A stretch of DNA of 64,000 nt from Clostridium ljungdahlii (GCF_001636845.1 NZ_LITT01000058.1:221062-285061), one strand, 5' to 3'. Shown: positions 28,244 to 37,971, numbered from the stretch's first letter. The notes: generated by a model from the sequence alone, not told the origin. Program-made: numbers and translations.

Positions 28244-28961
28244 ACAGGATGATTCCATTATAAAAGTTAAAAATGTGAGTAGAAGTTTTGAGGAAAATCT
28301 TATACTAAAAGATATATCCATTAACTTAAAAAAGGGAGAATTCGTTTCTATTTTAGGGCCAAGTGGATGCGGAAAGAGTACTTTGTTTAATATAATAACT
28401 GGTATTATTAAAGAAGATAGTGGAGAGGTTTCAGTAAAAGGGGATCTAGGGTATATGCAGCAGAAGGATTTGCTTTTGCCCTGGAAAACTGTAATGGAAA
28501 ATGTAGTGCTTCCACTTGATATAAGAGGTAGTAATAAAAGAGAATCGAGAGAAAGGGCAGTTAAGTATATTGAAATAGTTGGTCTTAAAGGCTATGAAAA
28601 GAAATATCCCTATGAACTTTCAGGAGGCATGAGACAGAGAGCAAGTTTTTTAAGAACTTTTCTATCTTCTGAGGAAATAATGTTACTTGATGAACCCTTT
28701 GGTGCACTGGATTCTATAACTAGAGGTAAAATGCAAAGATGGATTCTTGATATGAAGCAAGAATTGAAAAGAAGCATACTCTTTGTAACTCATGATATAG
28801 AAGAAGCAATTTTGCTCTCCGATAGAATATATGTACTGTCCTCTAAACCTGGAATGATTAAAAAAGAAATTAACGTAGATTTTGAAAGTGAGAACAAGAA
28901 GAACAGAATATTTTCTGAAAAACTTTTAGAAATGAAAGCAGATATTCTAAAATTTCTTTAA
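28212..28961 (+). CDS. thiZ: ABC transporter ATPase (ThiZ-like)
   Basis: This 249-residue ATPase has Walker A ([10 protein letters not shown]), a Q-loop region ([18 protein letters not shown]), signature LSGGMRQR, Walker B ([14 protein letters not shown]) and the H-loop (FVTHDIEEA). It powers the importer encoded just upstream. It begins inside the end of the binding-protein gene; AAGGAG about 12 bases before the ATG at 28212 supports this start, though the ATG at 28224 is possible. Confidence 0.92.
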   Translation: MLSQMNFYQNKQDDSIIKVKNVSRSFEENLILKDISINLKKGEFVSILGPSGCGKSTLFNIITGIIKEDSGEVSVKGDLGYMQQKDLLLPWKTVMENVVLPLDIRGSNKRESRERAVKYIEIVGLKGYEKKYPYELSGGMRQRASFLRTFLSSEEIMLLDEPFGALDSITRGKMQRWILDMKQELKRSILFVTHDIEEAILLSDRIYVLSSKPGMIKKEINVDFESENKKNRIFSEKLLEMKADILKFL

Positions 28962-28972
28962 AAAGAATAATA

Positions 28973-29015
28973 GTAAAAATAGACTTATACGGAGTATAAG
29001 TCTATTTTTACTTAA
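28973..29015. terminator. Terminator of the thiamine-precursor operon
   Basis: TAAAAATAGACTTATA pairs with TATAAGTCTATTTTTA across CGGAG. It probably serves both this operon and the converging gene. Bases 28990-29013, read on the minus strand, differ at only one of 24 positions from the left arm of the long palindrome at 57244-57267. Confidence 0.88.
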
Positions 29016-29045
29016 AAAGTTGAATTGTGTTCTTTAAATTATAAG

Positions 29046-29534
29046 CTACATATTGTGCATGGATGGCATACTGCTTATAATTTCAGGATTTACCATGCCA
29101 AAAATCATTGCCACATGGGCTACTACAAGAAATCCCCCTACAAGAATAAAATGAATCTTCATTTTTGATTCTGGAGTTTTATTCTTAAATATTATATTAA
29201 GTTCCATCAATGCTATAGGTAAAAGAAATACAACGCCGCTTAAGTAAAAACCAACTGCTACCACATCAACCCATGTATGCCATCCTCCAGTGTTAGTTAA
29301 AGGTATCACAGCATTAAATAATAGGTAGATAAATATACCGGTAAAGTAAAATCCGTCAAAAATACCAACGATTTTATTTAAAGTTTTAATACCACCGCTT
29401 TGTATTTTATTGAAAATTATAAAAAATTCTGTAATTGTTAGAGTCTCCGCACATATCACAGGTATGGCCATAAAAATTATTAAATTCCAAGGTTGATTGG
29501 CTGCAAGTAGTGACATGTAATGTGTCATGTTCAT
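29046..29534 (-). CDS. Integral membrane protein of unknown function
   Basis: This 162-residue protein has four or five membrane helices and conserved-looking His and Trp positions in the loops (MTHYMSLLAANQPWN at the start, TGGWHTWVD in the middle, a late VAHVAMIFGM). It may belong to a clostridial membrane family that has only a DUF number; I cannot name a function. GGAGGT lies eight bases upstream of the ATG. It is divergent from the two-component system that follows. Confidence 0.75.
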   Translation of the reverse strand: MNMTHYMSLLAANQPWNLIIFMAIPVICAETLTITEFFIIFNKIQSGGIKTLNKIVGIFDGFYFTGIFIYLLFNAVIPLTNTGGWHTWVDVVAVGFYLSGVVFLLPIALMELNIIFKNKTPESKMKIHFILVGGFLVVAHVAMIFGMVNPEIISSMPSMHNM

Positions 29535-29805
29535 AATTAATTACCTCCTAAAATGTTTTATTGATAAACTATGATTTCTTAAGTTCAAATAAACTGAACT
29601 GTAATCACATCTTCCTGTACAATATATCAAGAAAATATGTAGATATTATGGAGATATTTAAATCATCTTTATAAATTCAACATAATTTTTTGATAATATA
29701 GAATAAGAAGACATATAGTAACGACAAAATCTAATAAATATGAGTATATAGAAGTATTAGAATATGTTTAGAACTCTGTTTATGAAATAATATTGGAGGT
29801 ATGTT

Positions 29806-30486
29806 ATGAATACTATTTTAGTTATTGAGGATGAAATAAAAGTATCAGATGTTATAAAAGCCTATCTTGAAAGAGAAGGATATAAGGTTTATTGCACTAC
29901 CACTGGTCTTGAAGGAATAAAATTATTTAATAAAATTGAATTTAAATTAGTAATACTTGACCTAATGCTTCCGGATATTGACGGCGAAGAGGTATGTAGT
30001 ACAATTAGAAGAATATCTAATGTACATATATTTATGCTGACAGCTAAAGTAACTTTATCAGATAAATTGCAAGGCTTAAATATGGGGGCAGATGAATACT
30101 TAACTAAACCTTGCAGTCCAAGGGAACTTACAGCTAGAGTAAATGCACTATTTAGAAGGCTATCTTCTGCTGAAGAATCTGAAATTATTTCTAGAGATGG
30201 ATTATTAGTAATAAACCATGACAAAAGATGTGTGAAGCTAAAGGGAGAAGAAATACCTATGACACCTAATGAGTTTAATATTTTATACGTTCTTGCTAAA
30301 AATAAAGGCAGGGTTTTAAGTCGTGAGCAGTTGATTGAACAGGTATTTGGTATTGATTTTGAAGGTTCCGATAGAACTATAGATGTGCATATAAAAAATA
30401 TTAGAAAAAAAATAGAAAGGGATACGCGATTTCCAAAGTATATTATAACTGTAATAAAATTAGGTTACAAATTTGGTGGTGAATAG
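29806..30486 (+). CDS. OmpR/PhoB-family response regulator
   Basis: This 226-residue regulator has an N-terminal receiver domain (acidic pocket IEDE, phospho-acceptor Asp in LVILDLMLPDIDG near residue 50, Lys in LTKPCSPREL) and a C-terminal winged-helix DNA-binding domain (MTPNEFNILYVLAKNKGRVLSREQ, then RTIDVHIKNIRKKIE). TGGAGG precedes the ATG. The partner histidine kinase starts two bases after its stop. The stimulus and regulon are not evident; the nearest divergent gene is a membrane protein. Confidence 0.95.
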   Translation: MNTILVIEDEIKVSDVIKAYLEREGYKVYCTTTGLEGIKLFNKIEFKLVILDLMLPDIDGEEVCSTIRRISNVHIFMLTAKVTLSDKLQGLNMGADEYLTKPCSPRELTARVNALFRRLSSAEESEIISRDGLLVINHDKRCVKLKGEEIPMTPNEFNILYVLAKNKGRVLSREQLIEQVFGIDFEGSDRTIDVHIKNIRKKIERDTRFPKYIITVIKLGYKFGGE

Positions 30487-30488
30487 AA

Positions 30489-31859
30489 ATGCAAAGTATA
30501 AGAAAAAGGTTAAGTTTAGTTCTAGTACTCTGCACTATTATAACTGTAGTATTGTCTACATTTTTTGTAAATCATGCAGTGGACAATACCTTTAATAAAT
30601 ATATAGCAGATAACCAAATCAAAAGGAATCAGCGAATTGTGGATTATTTTCAGCAAATTTATAAGAGGGATAAGAAATGGACGAAAAATTCAGGTGTAGA
30701 GATGCAGCATGAAGGATATATGAGTAATTATTGTTTAACATTATTTGATGAAAATAAAAGAGAGGTATGGGGGATGAAACCTGATGAATTAAAAAATATG
30801 CCGATGTTTAGTAAACAAGACGTAAATAGTGCTGGTGAATATAAGACAAATACATTTTCAATTAAATATGACAATAAAGTAGTAGGGTATATATCTATAG
30901 GCCAATACCAACCAATATTTTTATCAGAGCAAGACATAAATTTTAAAAATTCAATAAATAGGAATATGATTGTGAGTGTATTAATTGCAATATGCATTTC
31001 TATATTTTTAAGCGTTTTGTTTTCAGAGCAGTTGTCATATCCTATAAAAAAGGTTTCAGAAGCATCTGTAAATTTATCCAGAGGTGATTATGAAGCTAAG
31101 CTAGAATTTAATAGTAGTGTACTTGAAATAAAAAATCTTATTAATAGCATTGATATTCTTAGAGAAAAGCTAAAGTATCAGGATGATATTAGAAAAAGGC
31201 TGGTTTCTGATATATCCCATGAATTAAGAACTCCTTTAAATATACTGCAAAATAATTTAGAAGCAATGATAGATGGCATATTTCCAGCAACTACAGATAG
31301 GCTTAATGCCTTGAATGATGAGGTTATACGATTTGGAGGACTTATAGATAATCTAGATATTTTAAAAGAATTTGAAAGTAAAGAAGTAATATTAAATTTT
31401 GAAAAAATACCTTTAGAGGAATTGATTTATAACATATGTGAAGAAATAAAGTTACAAGCTAAAAGTAAAGGAATTGATTTGATATTTAATGCTGCTGTGG
31501 GCGAAAAATATTTGATATCAGGAGATACGGATAAACTTAAACAGGTATTTATTAATATTTTATCAAATTCTGTTAAGTTTACTTTACCTGGAGGCAAGAT
31601 AGCTGTTAATTTAAGCTTTGACAGACAACATGTAATTGTAAGTATAAAAGACAGTGGAATAGGTATAAAAAAAGAAGATTTGCCATTTATTTTTGAAAGA
31701 CTTTATAGAGGAGATAAAAGTAGAAATGAAATTAAAGGCAGTGGTATAGGACTAACTATTGTGAAAAAGATATTGATTCTCCATTCTGCAAGCATTGATG
31801 TAAAAAGTGAAGAAGGCAAGGGTACCTGCTTTATTTTAAATTTTAATAGAGTAAAATAA
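30489..31859 (+). CDS. Sensor histidine kinase
   Basis: This 456-residue membrane kinase has a first helix at about residues 8-28, an extracytoplasmic sensor region of about 120 residues, a second helix at about 155-178, then HAMP. The dimerisation/phosphoacceptor box is VSDISHELRTPLNIL (His near residue 245). The ATPase domain has KQVFINILSNSVKFT (N box), DSGIGIKKEDLPFIFERLYRGD (G1 and F boxes) and GSGIGLTIVKK (G2). Translation is coupled closely to the response regulator. Confidence 0.94.
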   Translation: MQSIRKRLSLVLVLCTIITVVLSTFFVNHAVDNTFNKYIADNQIKRNQRIVDYFQQIYKRDKKWTKNSGVEMQHEGYMSNYCLTLFDENKREVWGMKPDELKNMPMFSKQDVNSAGEYKTNTFSIKYDNKVVGYISIGQYQPIFLSEQDINFKNSINRNMIVSVLIAICISIFLSVLFSEQLSYPIKKVSEASVNLSRGDYEAKLEFNSSVLEIKNLINSIDILREKLKYQDDIRKRLVSDISHELRTPLNILQNNLEAMIDGIFPATTDRLNALNDEVIRFGGLIDNLDILKEFESKEVILNFEKIPLEELIYNICEEIKLQAKSKGIDLIFNAAVGEKYLISGDTDKLKQVFINILSNSVKFTLPGGKIAVNLSFDRQHVIVSIKDSGIGIKKEDLPFIFERLYRGDKSRNEIKGSGIGLTIVKKILILHSASIDVKSEEGKGTCFILNFNRVK

Positions 31860-31860
31860 A

Positions 31861-31900
31861 TTACAGGGATTTTAAGCTGCAACCTTAGAATCCCTGTAAT
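31861..31900. terminator. Terminator after the two-component system
   Basis: TTACAGGGATTTTAAG pairs with CTTAGAATCCCTGTAA (one mismatch) across a short loop. The T-tract on either side is weak. Confidence 0.65.
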
Positions 31901-31985
31901 TTATATACTAATATGTAAGACTTATACACAAAATATTTAAAGGAACTTCATGATTGTAAAAATATGGCTATTATAAGTAAGCTTT

Positions 31986-32817
31986 CTACTTAATCATAGT
32001 GCAAATTTTGTTTATGCCTTTTTCAATTTCAATGGTATTAGTTCTACTAACACTTAGTCTTACTAATTTTTTTGGTGTATTAGTATTTAAATAAAATATA
32101 TTTGGATCGGTGAGAAGAATGTTTTTTAATTTTAACCCATTAATCATATAGTCTATATGTGTATTGTTAACGACCTCAAAACTGGCAAAAAAACCTGAAG
32201 TGGGAACGTGCCAAATTATATTAGAGTTGTAACAAGTTTTTACGCATTTACTAAGACAGATCATTCTTTTAGAATATACCTCTCTAAGTTTTTTTGTATG
32301 TATGTCAAACATACCACTTTTTATATAAATTTCTAAAGCTCCCTGTGACAGTACAGATGTGCTTAAATCATTCCATTTTTTATATTTGCCAAAAGTTTTT
32401 AGTATCTCTTTTGGAAGTACAATTGCAGAAATTCTTAATCCAGGCAGTAATACTTTAGAATAGGTTTTTACATATATAACTTTTGAGTAAGAATCTAAAG
32501 CATATATTGGATCAGACTTTTTTTCAATATCCAAGTCAGCTAAATAATCATCTTCAACTATATATACATTATATTTTTGACAAAGTTTTAATATTTGTTT
32601 TTTTTCACTATTTGAATATGAAAATCCTGTAGGATTGTGAAAACGCGGGATAATATAAAAAAATTTTATATCTTTGTGTTTAAATATATTTTCAAGTTCA
32701 TAAAAGTTTATTCCTTTTGCAGTTCTGTTTATACCTATAATATTTACATTATTAAGTTTTAAAGATTCTATTAAATATTTGTTCTTTTATATATGTGTAA
32801 ATAACGTCATACTTCAT
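31986..32817 (-). pseudogene. Decayed MocR-family (GntR helix-turn-helix plus aminotransferase fold) regulator
   Basis: The C-terminal 260 or so codons are open and read as the aminotransferase half of a MocR/PdxR-type regulator: an IPRFHNPTGFSYS motif, an IVEDDYLADLD segment, VIYVKTYSKVLLPGLRI around the PLP-binding Lys, and a final VRLSVSRTN. The stretch upstream of 32534 is still coding in the same frame to about 32790. There it hits a stop, and a different frame gives a GntR-like start from the ATG at 32817 (MKYDVIYTYIKEQI). Most of the DNA-binding domain and the first part of the PLP domain are missing. It is divergent from the MFS gene it may once have controlled. Confidence 0.8.
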
Positions 32818-32929
32818 AAAACTACCTACTTCCTATAAATCTGTACTAGGCCACATTAGTATTTTTGGCATTGTATAGAAAATATATATTTCCTATACTT
32901 TAATTATACTATATAAGGAGATATAAAAT

Positions 32930-34111
32930 ATGAAGCATTTAATTTGTAAAAATGAAGAACAAGTAAGCTTAAAATATGATATATTAATTGTAATTTTAGG
33001 AATTGGAGGATTTATTTCTGCTGCTGATAATTGGTTTGTGTCTCCAATACTTCCAGCTATAGCTTCAGAATTTAATGCATCAATCCCCAAGACTGGTATT
33101 ATATTGACATTATACATGATACCCTATGGAATAATGCAGCCTGTTTATGGATATTTCAGTGATTGTTACAGTAAAGCTAGAATACTTAAGTTGATTATAT
33201 GTGGATTTGCTTTAGGAACTTGTGGATGTGCATTTGCTAGTTCTTTATTTGTACTGAGCATATGGAGGACAGTAACAGGATTTTTTGCTGCAGGTATTAT
33301 AGCTGTATCTTTAGCTTTGATTGGAGATACTGTTCCAGTTTCAAAGCGATCAAAATATGTTGGAAAATTTATGGGGATTGTTTTCCTAGGACAAGGTTTT
33401 AGCGCTGGATTAGGTGGAACATTAGCTAAATATTTTAGCTGGCGTGTACTATTTATTTTTTTTGTGGCAGCTGCAATATGCACGGTATTTCTTTTGTTTA
33501 CTATACCTAAAGATAATATTGTTCCTATAGATGAAAAGTTTTTTACTGAAGTTAAACGTGTTACTTTAACACCAAATGGGAAAATAATTTTTCCTATGGC
33601 ATTTATAGCTGGTTTTTTATTTTTGGGTTTGTATAGTTATTTAGGTGCCTATTTTCACTATGCTTTAAAGTTAAATTATATGCAATGTGGAATAATTGTA
33701 ATGTTTTATGGATTTGCTTGCCTTGGTGCGGGTTCTATCATGGGAAAGTTAAATGTAAAAATAGGACCTAAAAATGTGATCATATTGGGTGAAGTATTTG
33801 CACTAATGACGGCTCTGTTTTTAATAAATTTTCACTGCTGGCAAATGGGTTTAGTCGCCACTATCAGTTTGGGTATTGGATATATTTTTGTTCAATCTAC
33901 ATTGGCTACTATGGCTTTTGATGTGGCATCTGATTCTAAAGGGTTACCTTCAGGATTAATTGGATTTGGTCTATTTTGTGGTGGTGGGTTGGGAAGTGCT
34001 TTTAGTGGCTTTGTCATTGCTAAAATAAGCTATCAGTTACTATGGGTAATATTTTTTATTTTTATTTCAATCTTTATTTTTGTAACATATAAACATATTA
34101 ATAATGAATAA
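32930..34111 (+). CDS. MFS transporter (drug/metabolite efflux type)
   Basis: This 393-residue permease has twelve predicted helices. The N-terminal half carries the MFS loop 2-3 motif in degenerate form (GYFSDCYSKARILK), the ADNWFVSPILPAIASEF opening common to the DHA-type exporters, and a GDTVPVSKRSKYVGKFMG loop. AAGGAGA precedes the ATG. The substrate is unknown. The divergent remnant MocR gene suggests the transporter was once regulated with a PLP- or amino-acid-linked signal. Confidence 0.87.
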   Translation: MKHLICKNEEQVSLKYDILIVILGIGGFISAADNWFVSPILPAIASEFNASIPKTGIILTLYMIPYGIMQPVYGYFSDCYSKARILKLIICGFALGTCGCAFASSLFVLSIWRTVTGFFAAGIIAVSLALIGDTVPVSKRSKYVGKFMGIVFLGQGFSAGLGGTLAKYFSWRVLFIFFVAAAICTVFLLFTIPKDNIVPIDEKFFTEVKRVTLTPNGKIIFPMAFIAGFLFLGLYSYLGAYFHYALKLNYMQCGIIVMFYGFACLGAGSIMGKLNVKIGPKNVIILGEVFALMTALFLINFHCWQMGLVATISLGIGYIFVQSTLATMAFDVASDSKGLPSGLIGFGLFCGGGLGSAFSGFVIAKISYQLLWVIFFIFISIFIFVTYKHINNE

Positions 34112-34157
34112 AACTTTTTTATGTAACAAAAACTATTGGTAGAAAGGAGAGATAAGA

Positions 34158-34346
34158 ATGAAATTAACAGTTGAAGATATGATAAAACAAAAACTTCTTG
34201 ATGAGCAGGAGAGTGTTAGAGATTACCAGGAGTATTCTGGTAAAATAGAGGATAAAGAAATAAATCAGGTGTTTAAAAAATTTGCAGAAGAATCTGCCTT
34301 GCAAGCACGGGAACTAGAAAAATTGCTTAATAAATTTGAAAGATAA
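34158..34346 (+). CDS. Small helical protein, rubrerythrin-like fragment
   Basis: This 62-residue acidic, all-helical peptide has a strong AAAGGAGAG site. Its EDMIKQKLLDEQESVRDYQEY and KKFAEESALQARELEKLL helices resemble one helical hairpin of ferritin-like or rubrerythrin domains (E-x-x-x-x-D-Y/E pattern), but it is too short to bind a diiron centre alone. It ends at an intrinsic terminator. It may function as a dimer; no function is claimed. Confidence 0.65.
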   Translation: MKLTVEDMIKQKLLDEQESVRDYQEYSGKIEDKEINQVFKKFAEESALQARELEKLLNKFER

Positions 34347-34363
34347 CTATATAGAATTATCTC

Positions 34364-34398
34364 ATAGAAGGTTATTGTGACCTTCTATTTTTTATAAA
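34364..34398 (+). terminator. Intrinsic terminator
   Basis: AGAAGGT pairs with ACCTTCT across a short loop, followed by ATTTTTTAT. Confidence 0.85.
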
Positions 34399-34499
34399 AA
34401 TTACTAGACTTTTTTAACAAAGATAATATAATATAAAATGTGGGAGTTTTTTAAATATTTACTCAACTTTATTAGTAAAAAAATAATGCGAAGCGAAGA

Positions 34500-34600
34500 C
34501 TTTCGAGTTGACAGTTGATATTGGATAATTGACAGTGAGGGATGATTTTTAGCTATCGCAAAAAATCCACATTAACTATTAACTAAAAAAGTTGGGATAA
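34500..34600. repeat. Dispersed intergenic repeat (TTGGATAATTGA type), copy 1
   Basis: A block beginning GAGTTGACAGTTGATATTGG and containing TTGGATAATTGACAGTGAGG is matched at 24 of 28 positions by 48649-48676. Both copies end with AACTATTAA about 20-130 bases later. The region holds no gene. Confidence 0.65.
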
Positions 34601-34625
34601 TTATTAATTGTTTTGGAGGCATATT

Positions 34626-35987
34626 ATGTGCAATAAGAACATCCAGGAAAGGCATAGGTACATCGTTTTAATTTTTACATTTATGGCCATACTCAGCTCT
34701 ATAGTTTTTAAGGCATCATTATTTTACGCATTTACTATAAGTATAATTTTTTCAACCTGTATTTTTATAAAAAGTGGATTTAGTGTTACGGAGTTATTAG
34801 TTATGATAAAGAATAGCCTTCTTGATTGCAGACAATTACTTACTTTAATTTTATTGATAGGGGCTTTAATCCCTGTATGGTTTTCGTCTGGAGTTATACC
34901 TACAATAATGTACTATGGCTTTAAATATATGCAGCACATGAATATTTTATTTACGATTTTTATACTTACGTCTGGTGTAGCAGTATTTATAGGATCTGCT
35001 TTTGCAACTATAAGTACTATTGGAATTGCAAGCTTAGGGTTAGCAAAGGCTTTTGGAATTCCAGATTATATTATTTTAGGAGTAATTGTTTCAGGTGCAT
35101 TTTTAGCAGATAAAATGTCTCCGATTTCAGGACTTGTAAATCTTACCTTAACCACTGTTAAAACATCCTATAAAAATATGTTGTCATCTATGGTTAAGAT
35201 ATTATTTCCTGCATATTTAATAGCTGGCTCTGTATATTTTTACATTGGACAAAGGTATAGTTTGGGTTCTAATTCTTCAAATATAAATAGATATACTACC
35301 GCCATTAAAAAGAGTTTTGTAATTTCACCACTCTTTTTACTAATACCTGCAGTAATTTTTATAGTGTCTTTTTTAGGTGTAAAAATAGTTAACTCACTTT
35401 CAATTGGACTAGCTGCTAGTGTGATTTTATCTATGGTAGTACAAAATACTAGCATTTGGGGTGTTGTCATGGAAATAACTACGGGTTATGTGGGAAATAC
35501 AAAATATGAGTATTTGAATAAGGTATTAACTGGTGGTGGAATAACTTCTATGGTTGAGGTCTTATTGATAATGGGAGGAGCTATTTCGTTAAATAGTATT
35601 TTTCAAGGAACAGGACTTATAGAACCTATAGTGGATAAAGTAATTTCAACTATAAAATCAAAGGAAGAATTGGTTATAAAGACTTGTGCTATAAGTGGAA
35701 TGTCCACAATAGCTTGTGATCAAACTGTTGGTATAATATTACCTGGACAACTTTTGAGACACAAGTACGAGGAATTAGGTGTGGAAAATAAGATATTAGC
35801 TAGAACAATATCTGATACTGGAACTGTTATTGCTCCATTAGTTCCGTGGAATGTGAATTCCTTATTAATTTTAGCAGTTACAGGTATTTCTACCATTAAG
35901 TATGCACCCTATGCTTTGTTGTGTTACACTTTGCCAATTGTCACTATACTTGCAACATGCATCTGCAAAGTCAAAAAAGCAGGATAA
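34626..35987 (+). CDS. NhaC-family Na+/H+ antiporter
   Basis: This 453-residue polytopic membrane protein matches the NhaC family: an early GALIPVWFSSGVIPTIMYYG block, then TSGVAVFIGSAFATISTIGIA, FLADKMSPISGLVNLT (the conserved DKxSPxS motif), and a late TIACDQTVGIILPGQ region. It exchanges sodium for protons, or a related organic pair such as malate/lactate in some members. The TTG at 34608 overlaps the TGGAGG site; the ATG at 34626 is preferred. Confidence 0.9.
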   Translation: MCNKNIQERHRYIVLIFTFMAILSSIVFKASLFYAFTISIIFSTCIFIKSGFSVTELLVMIKNSLLDCRQLLTLILLIGALIPVWFSSGVIPTIMYYGFKYMQHMNILFTIFILTSGVAVFIGSAFATISTIGIASLGLAKAFGIPDYIILGVIVSGAFLADKMSPISGLVNLTLTTVKTSYKNMLSSMVKILFPAYLIAGSVYFYIGQRYSLGSNSSNINRYTTAIKKSFVISPLFLLIPAVIFIVSFLGVKIVNSLSIGLAASVILSMVVQNTSIWGVVMEITTGYVGNTKYEYLNKVLTGGGITSMVEVLLIMGGAISLNSIFQGTGLIEPIVDKVISTIKSKEELVIKTCAISGMSTIACDQTVGIILPGQLLRHKYEELGVENKILARTISDTGTVIAPLVPWNVNSLLILAVTGISTIKYAPYALLCYTLPIVTILATCICKVKKAG

Positions 35988-35997
35988 CATAAATTAT

Positions 35998-37521
35998 CTA
36001 TACCAATGGAGCAAACATTCTCAAAATTGATTCTACAATTTTTTTTGAAAGACTTCTTTTTTCCCATACATCTTTGTTTATCTTTTTTGATACTTCTATA
36101 GTTCTTAAAAAATCTTTGTAAATATTATCTATTATGGGGACATTGTACAGGTAGGTTGCACATTCAAAATGCAAATATAAACTTCTGTAATCTAAGTTTA
36201 TAGTTCCAACTACTGCACATTCCCCATCAGATACAAAAGTTTTTCCATGGATAAATCCTGGTGTATATTCGTATATTTTTACTCCTGAATCTAATAAGTT
36301 GTCGTAATGAGATCTAGTGAGGATCTGTACGATTTTTTTATCTGGAATAAAAGGTGTTATTATTCTCACATCTACTCCCCTTTTTGCTGCGAGGCAAAGT
36401 GCTAGTGTCATTTCATAGCCTATTACCAAGTAGGGGGTAGTAATATAAATGTAATTTTTAGCACTGTTTATAATGTTTAAATACACGTATTCTGCTGCGC
36501 CGTCAGGTTTTATGGGCCCACTGTTATAAGGCATTACAATACCCTGACTTTTTTCTAGTTTGCATGAAGTCTTATATTTTGAAAAGTCCTCTTTCTTTTT
36601 TGATATTGATTGCCACATTCTTAAGAACATAATTGTAAAACTATAAACTGCTTCTCCTTTTAAGCATACAGCCATGTCCTTCCAGTAGCCATATTTTTTG
36701 TATTCATTTATATATTCATCACCTATATTAATGCCACCAGTAAAGGCAACTTTTCCGTCAATTACAGTTATCTTTCTATGATCTCTATAATTTAACATAA
36801 AATTTAAGATTATTTTAAAAGGATTAAATATTTTTAGCTTTATATTATTTGTTTTAAGGGATTTTTTAAAGTTCTTTGGTAAAACAACCAGAGAACCTAC
36901 ATAGTCTACTAGGACTCTAACTTCTACACCACTTTTAGATTTTTCTTTTAAGATTTCAAAAATTTCATCCCACATTTTACTTTTTGAGATTATGAAGTAC
37001 TCTAAAAAAATAAATTTTTTGGCATTTTTCAATTCTTCTAAAAGTTTTTTATACATGTCTTCACCCGAAGAGAAGTAATCAACTTTTGTATTTATATAGC
37101 ATCCATAGTTGCTAATATTTTTTATAAGTCTTGTTTCATTGTATCTTATTTTATTTTCCTTTTTAAAAGAAGAAAGCATATCTTGGTCTTCTTTTGGAAA
37201 TACGTCTTTATCCAATTCTATTTTGTTTATCTTATTAAAATTACGTTTTATTCCAATCATCGAAAAAATATAAATAAGTGATCCTACTACTGGAATGAGA
37301 AGAATTAGAACTATCCAGCTGATTTTATAAGAAGTATTTTTATCCTTATAGTTTAAATGAATTACGAAAATGACACTTATGATTTCAAAAAAGATAAAGT
37401 AATATATTAAGGATATATTAAATGAATTGAAAACTAGTGCAATAGCTACAAATTGAAACATTGTCCAAAATATTAAAATTACAAATTTAAAAACTGCCAC
37501 AAATATTCTTCTTTCACCCAA
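35998..37521 (-). CDS. cls: Cardiolipin synthase (phospholipase D family)
   Basis: This ~507-residue membrane enzyme condenses two phosphatidylglycerols to cardiolipin. It has two N-terminal membrane helices (about residues 8-55) and two PLD catalytic HKD motifs: YRDHRKITVIDGKVAFTGG near residue 240 and FIHGKTFVSDGECAVVGTIN near residue 425. The start is uncertain. The longest ORF begins with TTG at 37542 without a ribosome site. The TTG at 37521 has TAGGTG seven bases before it, and a GTG at 37500 is also possible. Its 3' end converges with the antiporter gene. Confidence 0.9.
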   Translation of the reverse strand: MGERRIFVAVFKFVILIFWTMFQFVAIALVFNSFNISLIYYFIFFEIISVIFVIHLNYKDKNTSYKISWIVLILLIPVVGSLIYIFSMIGIKRNFNKINKIELDKDVFPKEDQDMLSSFKKENKIRYNETRLIKNISNYGCYINTKVDYFSSGEDMYKKLLEELKNAKKFIFLEYFIISKSKMWDEIFEILKEKSKSGVEVRVLVDYVGSLVVLPKNFKKSLKTNNIKLKIFNPFKIILNFMLNYRDHRKITVIDGKVAFTGGINIGDEYINEYKKYGYWKDMAVCLKGEAVYSFTIMFLRMWQSISKKKEDFSKYKTSCKLEKSQGIVMPYNSGPIKPDGAAEYVYLNIINSAKNYIYITTPYLVIGYEMTLALCLAAKRGVDVRIITPFIPDKKIVQILTRSHYDNLLDSGVKIYEYTPGFIHGKTFVSDGECAVVGTINLDYRSLYLHFECATYLYNVPIIDNIYKDFLRTIEVSKKINKDVWEKRSLSKKIVESILRMFAPLV

Positions 37522-37584
37522 ATAGCAGCACCTACTTTTCAAGTTTTTATTCTATTTTATCATAAACTATGTTAATGAAAAAGG

Positions 37585-37971
37585 TTATGATTTCCTTTTA
37601 AAAGAAGTACCACAATTTTTACATGTTATGGTTATTTTCCCTTTGTGTCTAGGAACTCTTAATTTTTGGGAGCAGTTTGGACACTTAAATATTTTATATT
37701 GTTTATGATTGTTCATAGAGTAGGTAAATCCACTAAACTTTTTAGCTACAGGTGAAATGAAATTTTCATAAGCCTCAAGTTCCTTGTATCTTCTGTATTT
37801 ATTTCTTGAAAGGCACCTCCAGGTACTGTATATGAAAAATACAAACCCTAGTGTAGCTGTACGTCTAAATAAAGATAGAACAATTCCGCCAATATAAAGG
37901 TGGGTAGAAAGTTTATCAATGCCATAACTTTCTCTAAAATAATAGGAAAGTTTATTTAAAAAATTTTTCAA
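37585..37971 (-). CDS. Small membrane-associated protein with C-terminal zinc ribbon
   Basis: This 128-residue protein has a hydrophobic segment at about residues 26-48 and a C-terminal CPNC...CKNC zinc ribbon (two CxxC pairs about 20 residues apart), typical of a metal-binding treble or rubredoxin-like knuckle. No function can be assigned. It lies upstream of the cardiolipin synthase gene in the same direction and may be co-transcribed. Confidence 0.75.
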   Translation of the reverse strand: MKNFLNKLSYYFRESYGIDKLSTHLYIGGIVLSLFRRTATLGFVFFIYSTWRCLSRNKYRRYKELEAYENFISPVAKKFSGFTYSMNNHKQYKIFKCPNCSQKLRVPRHKGKITITCKNCGTSFKRKS

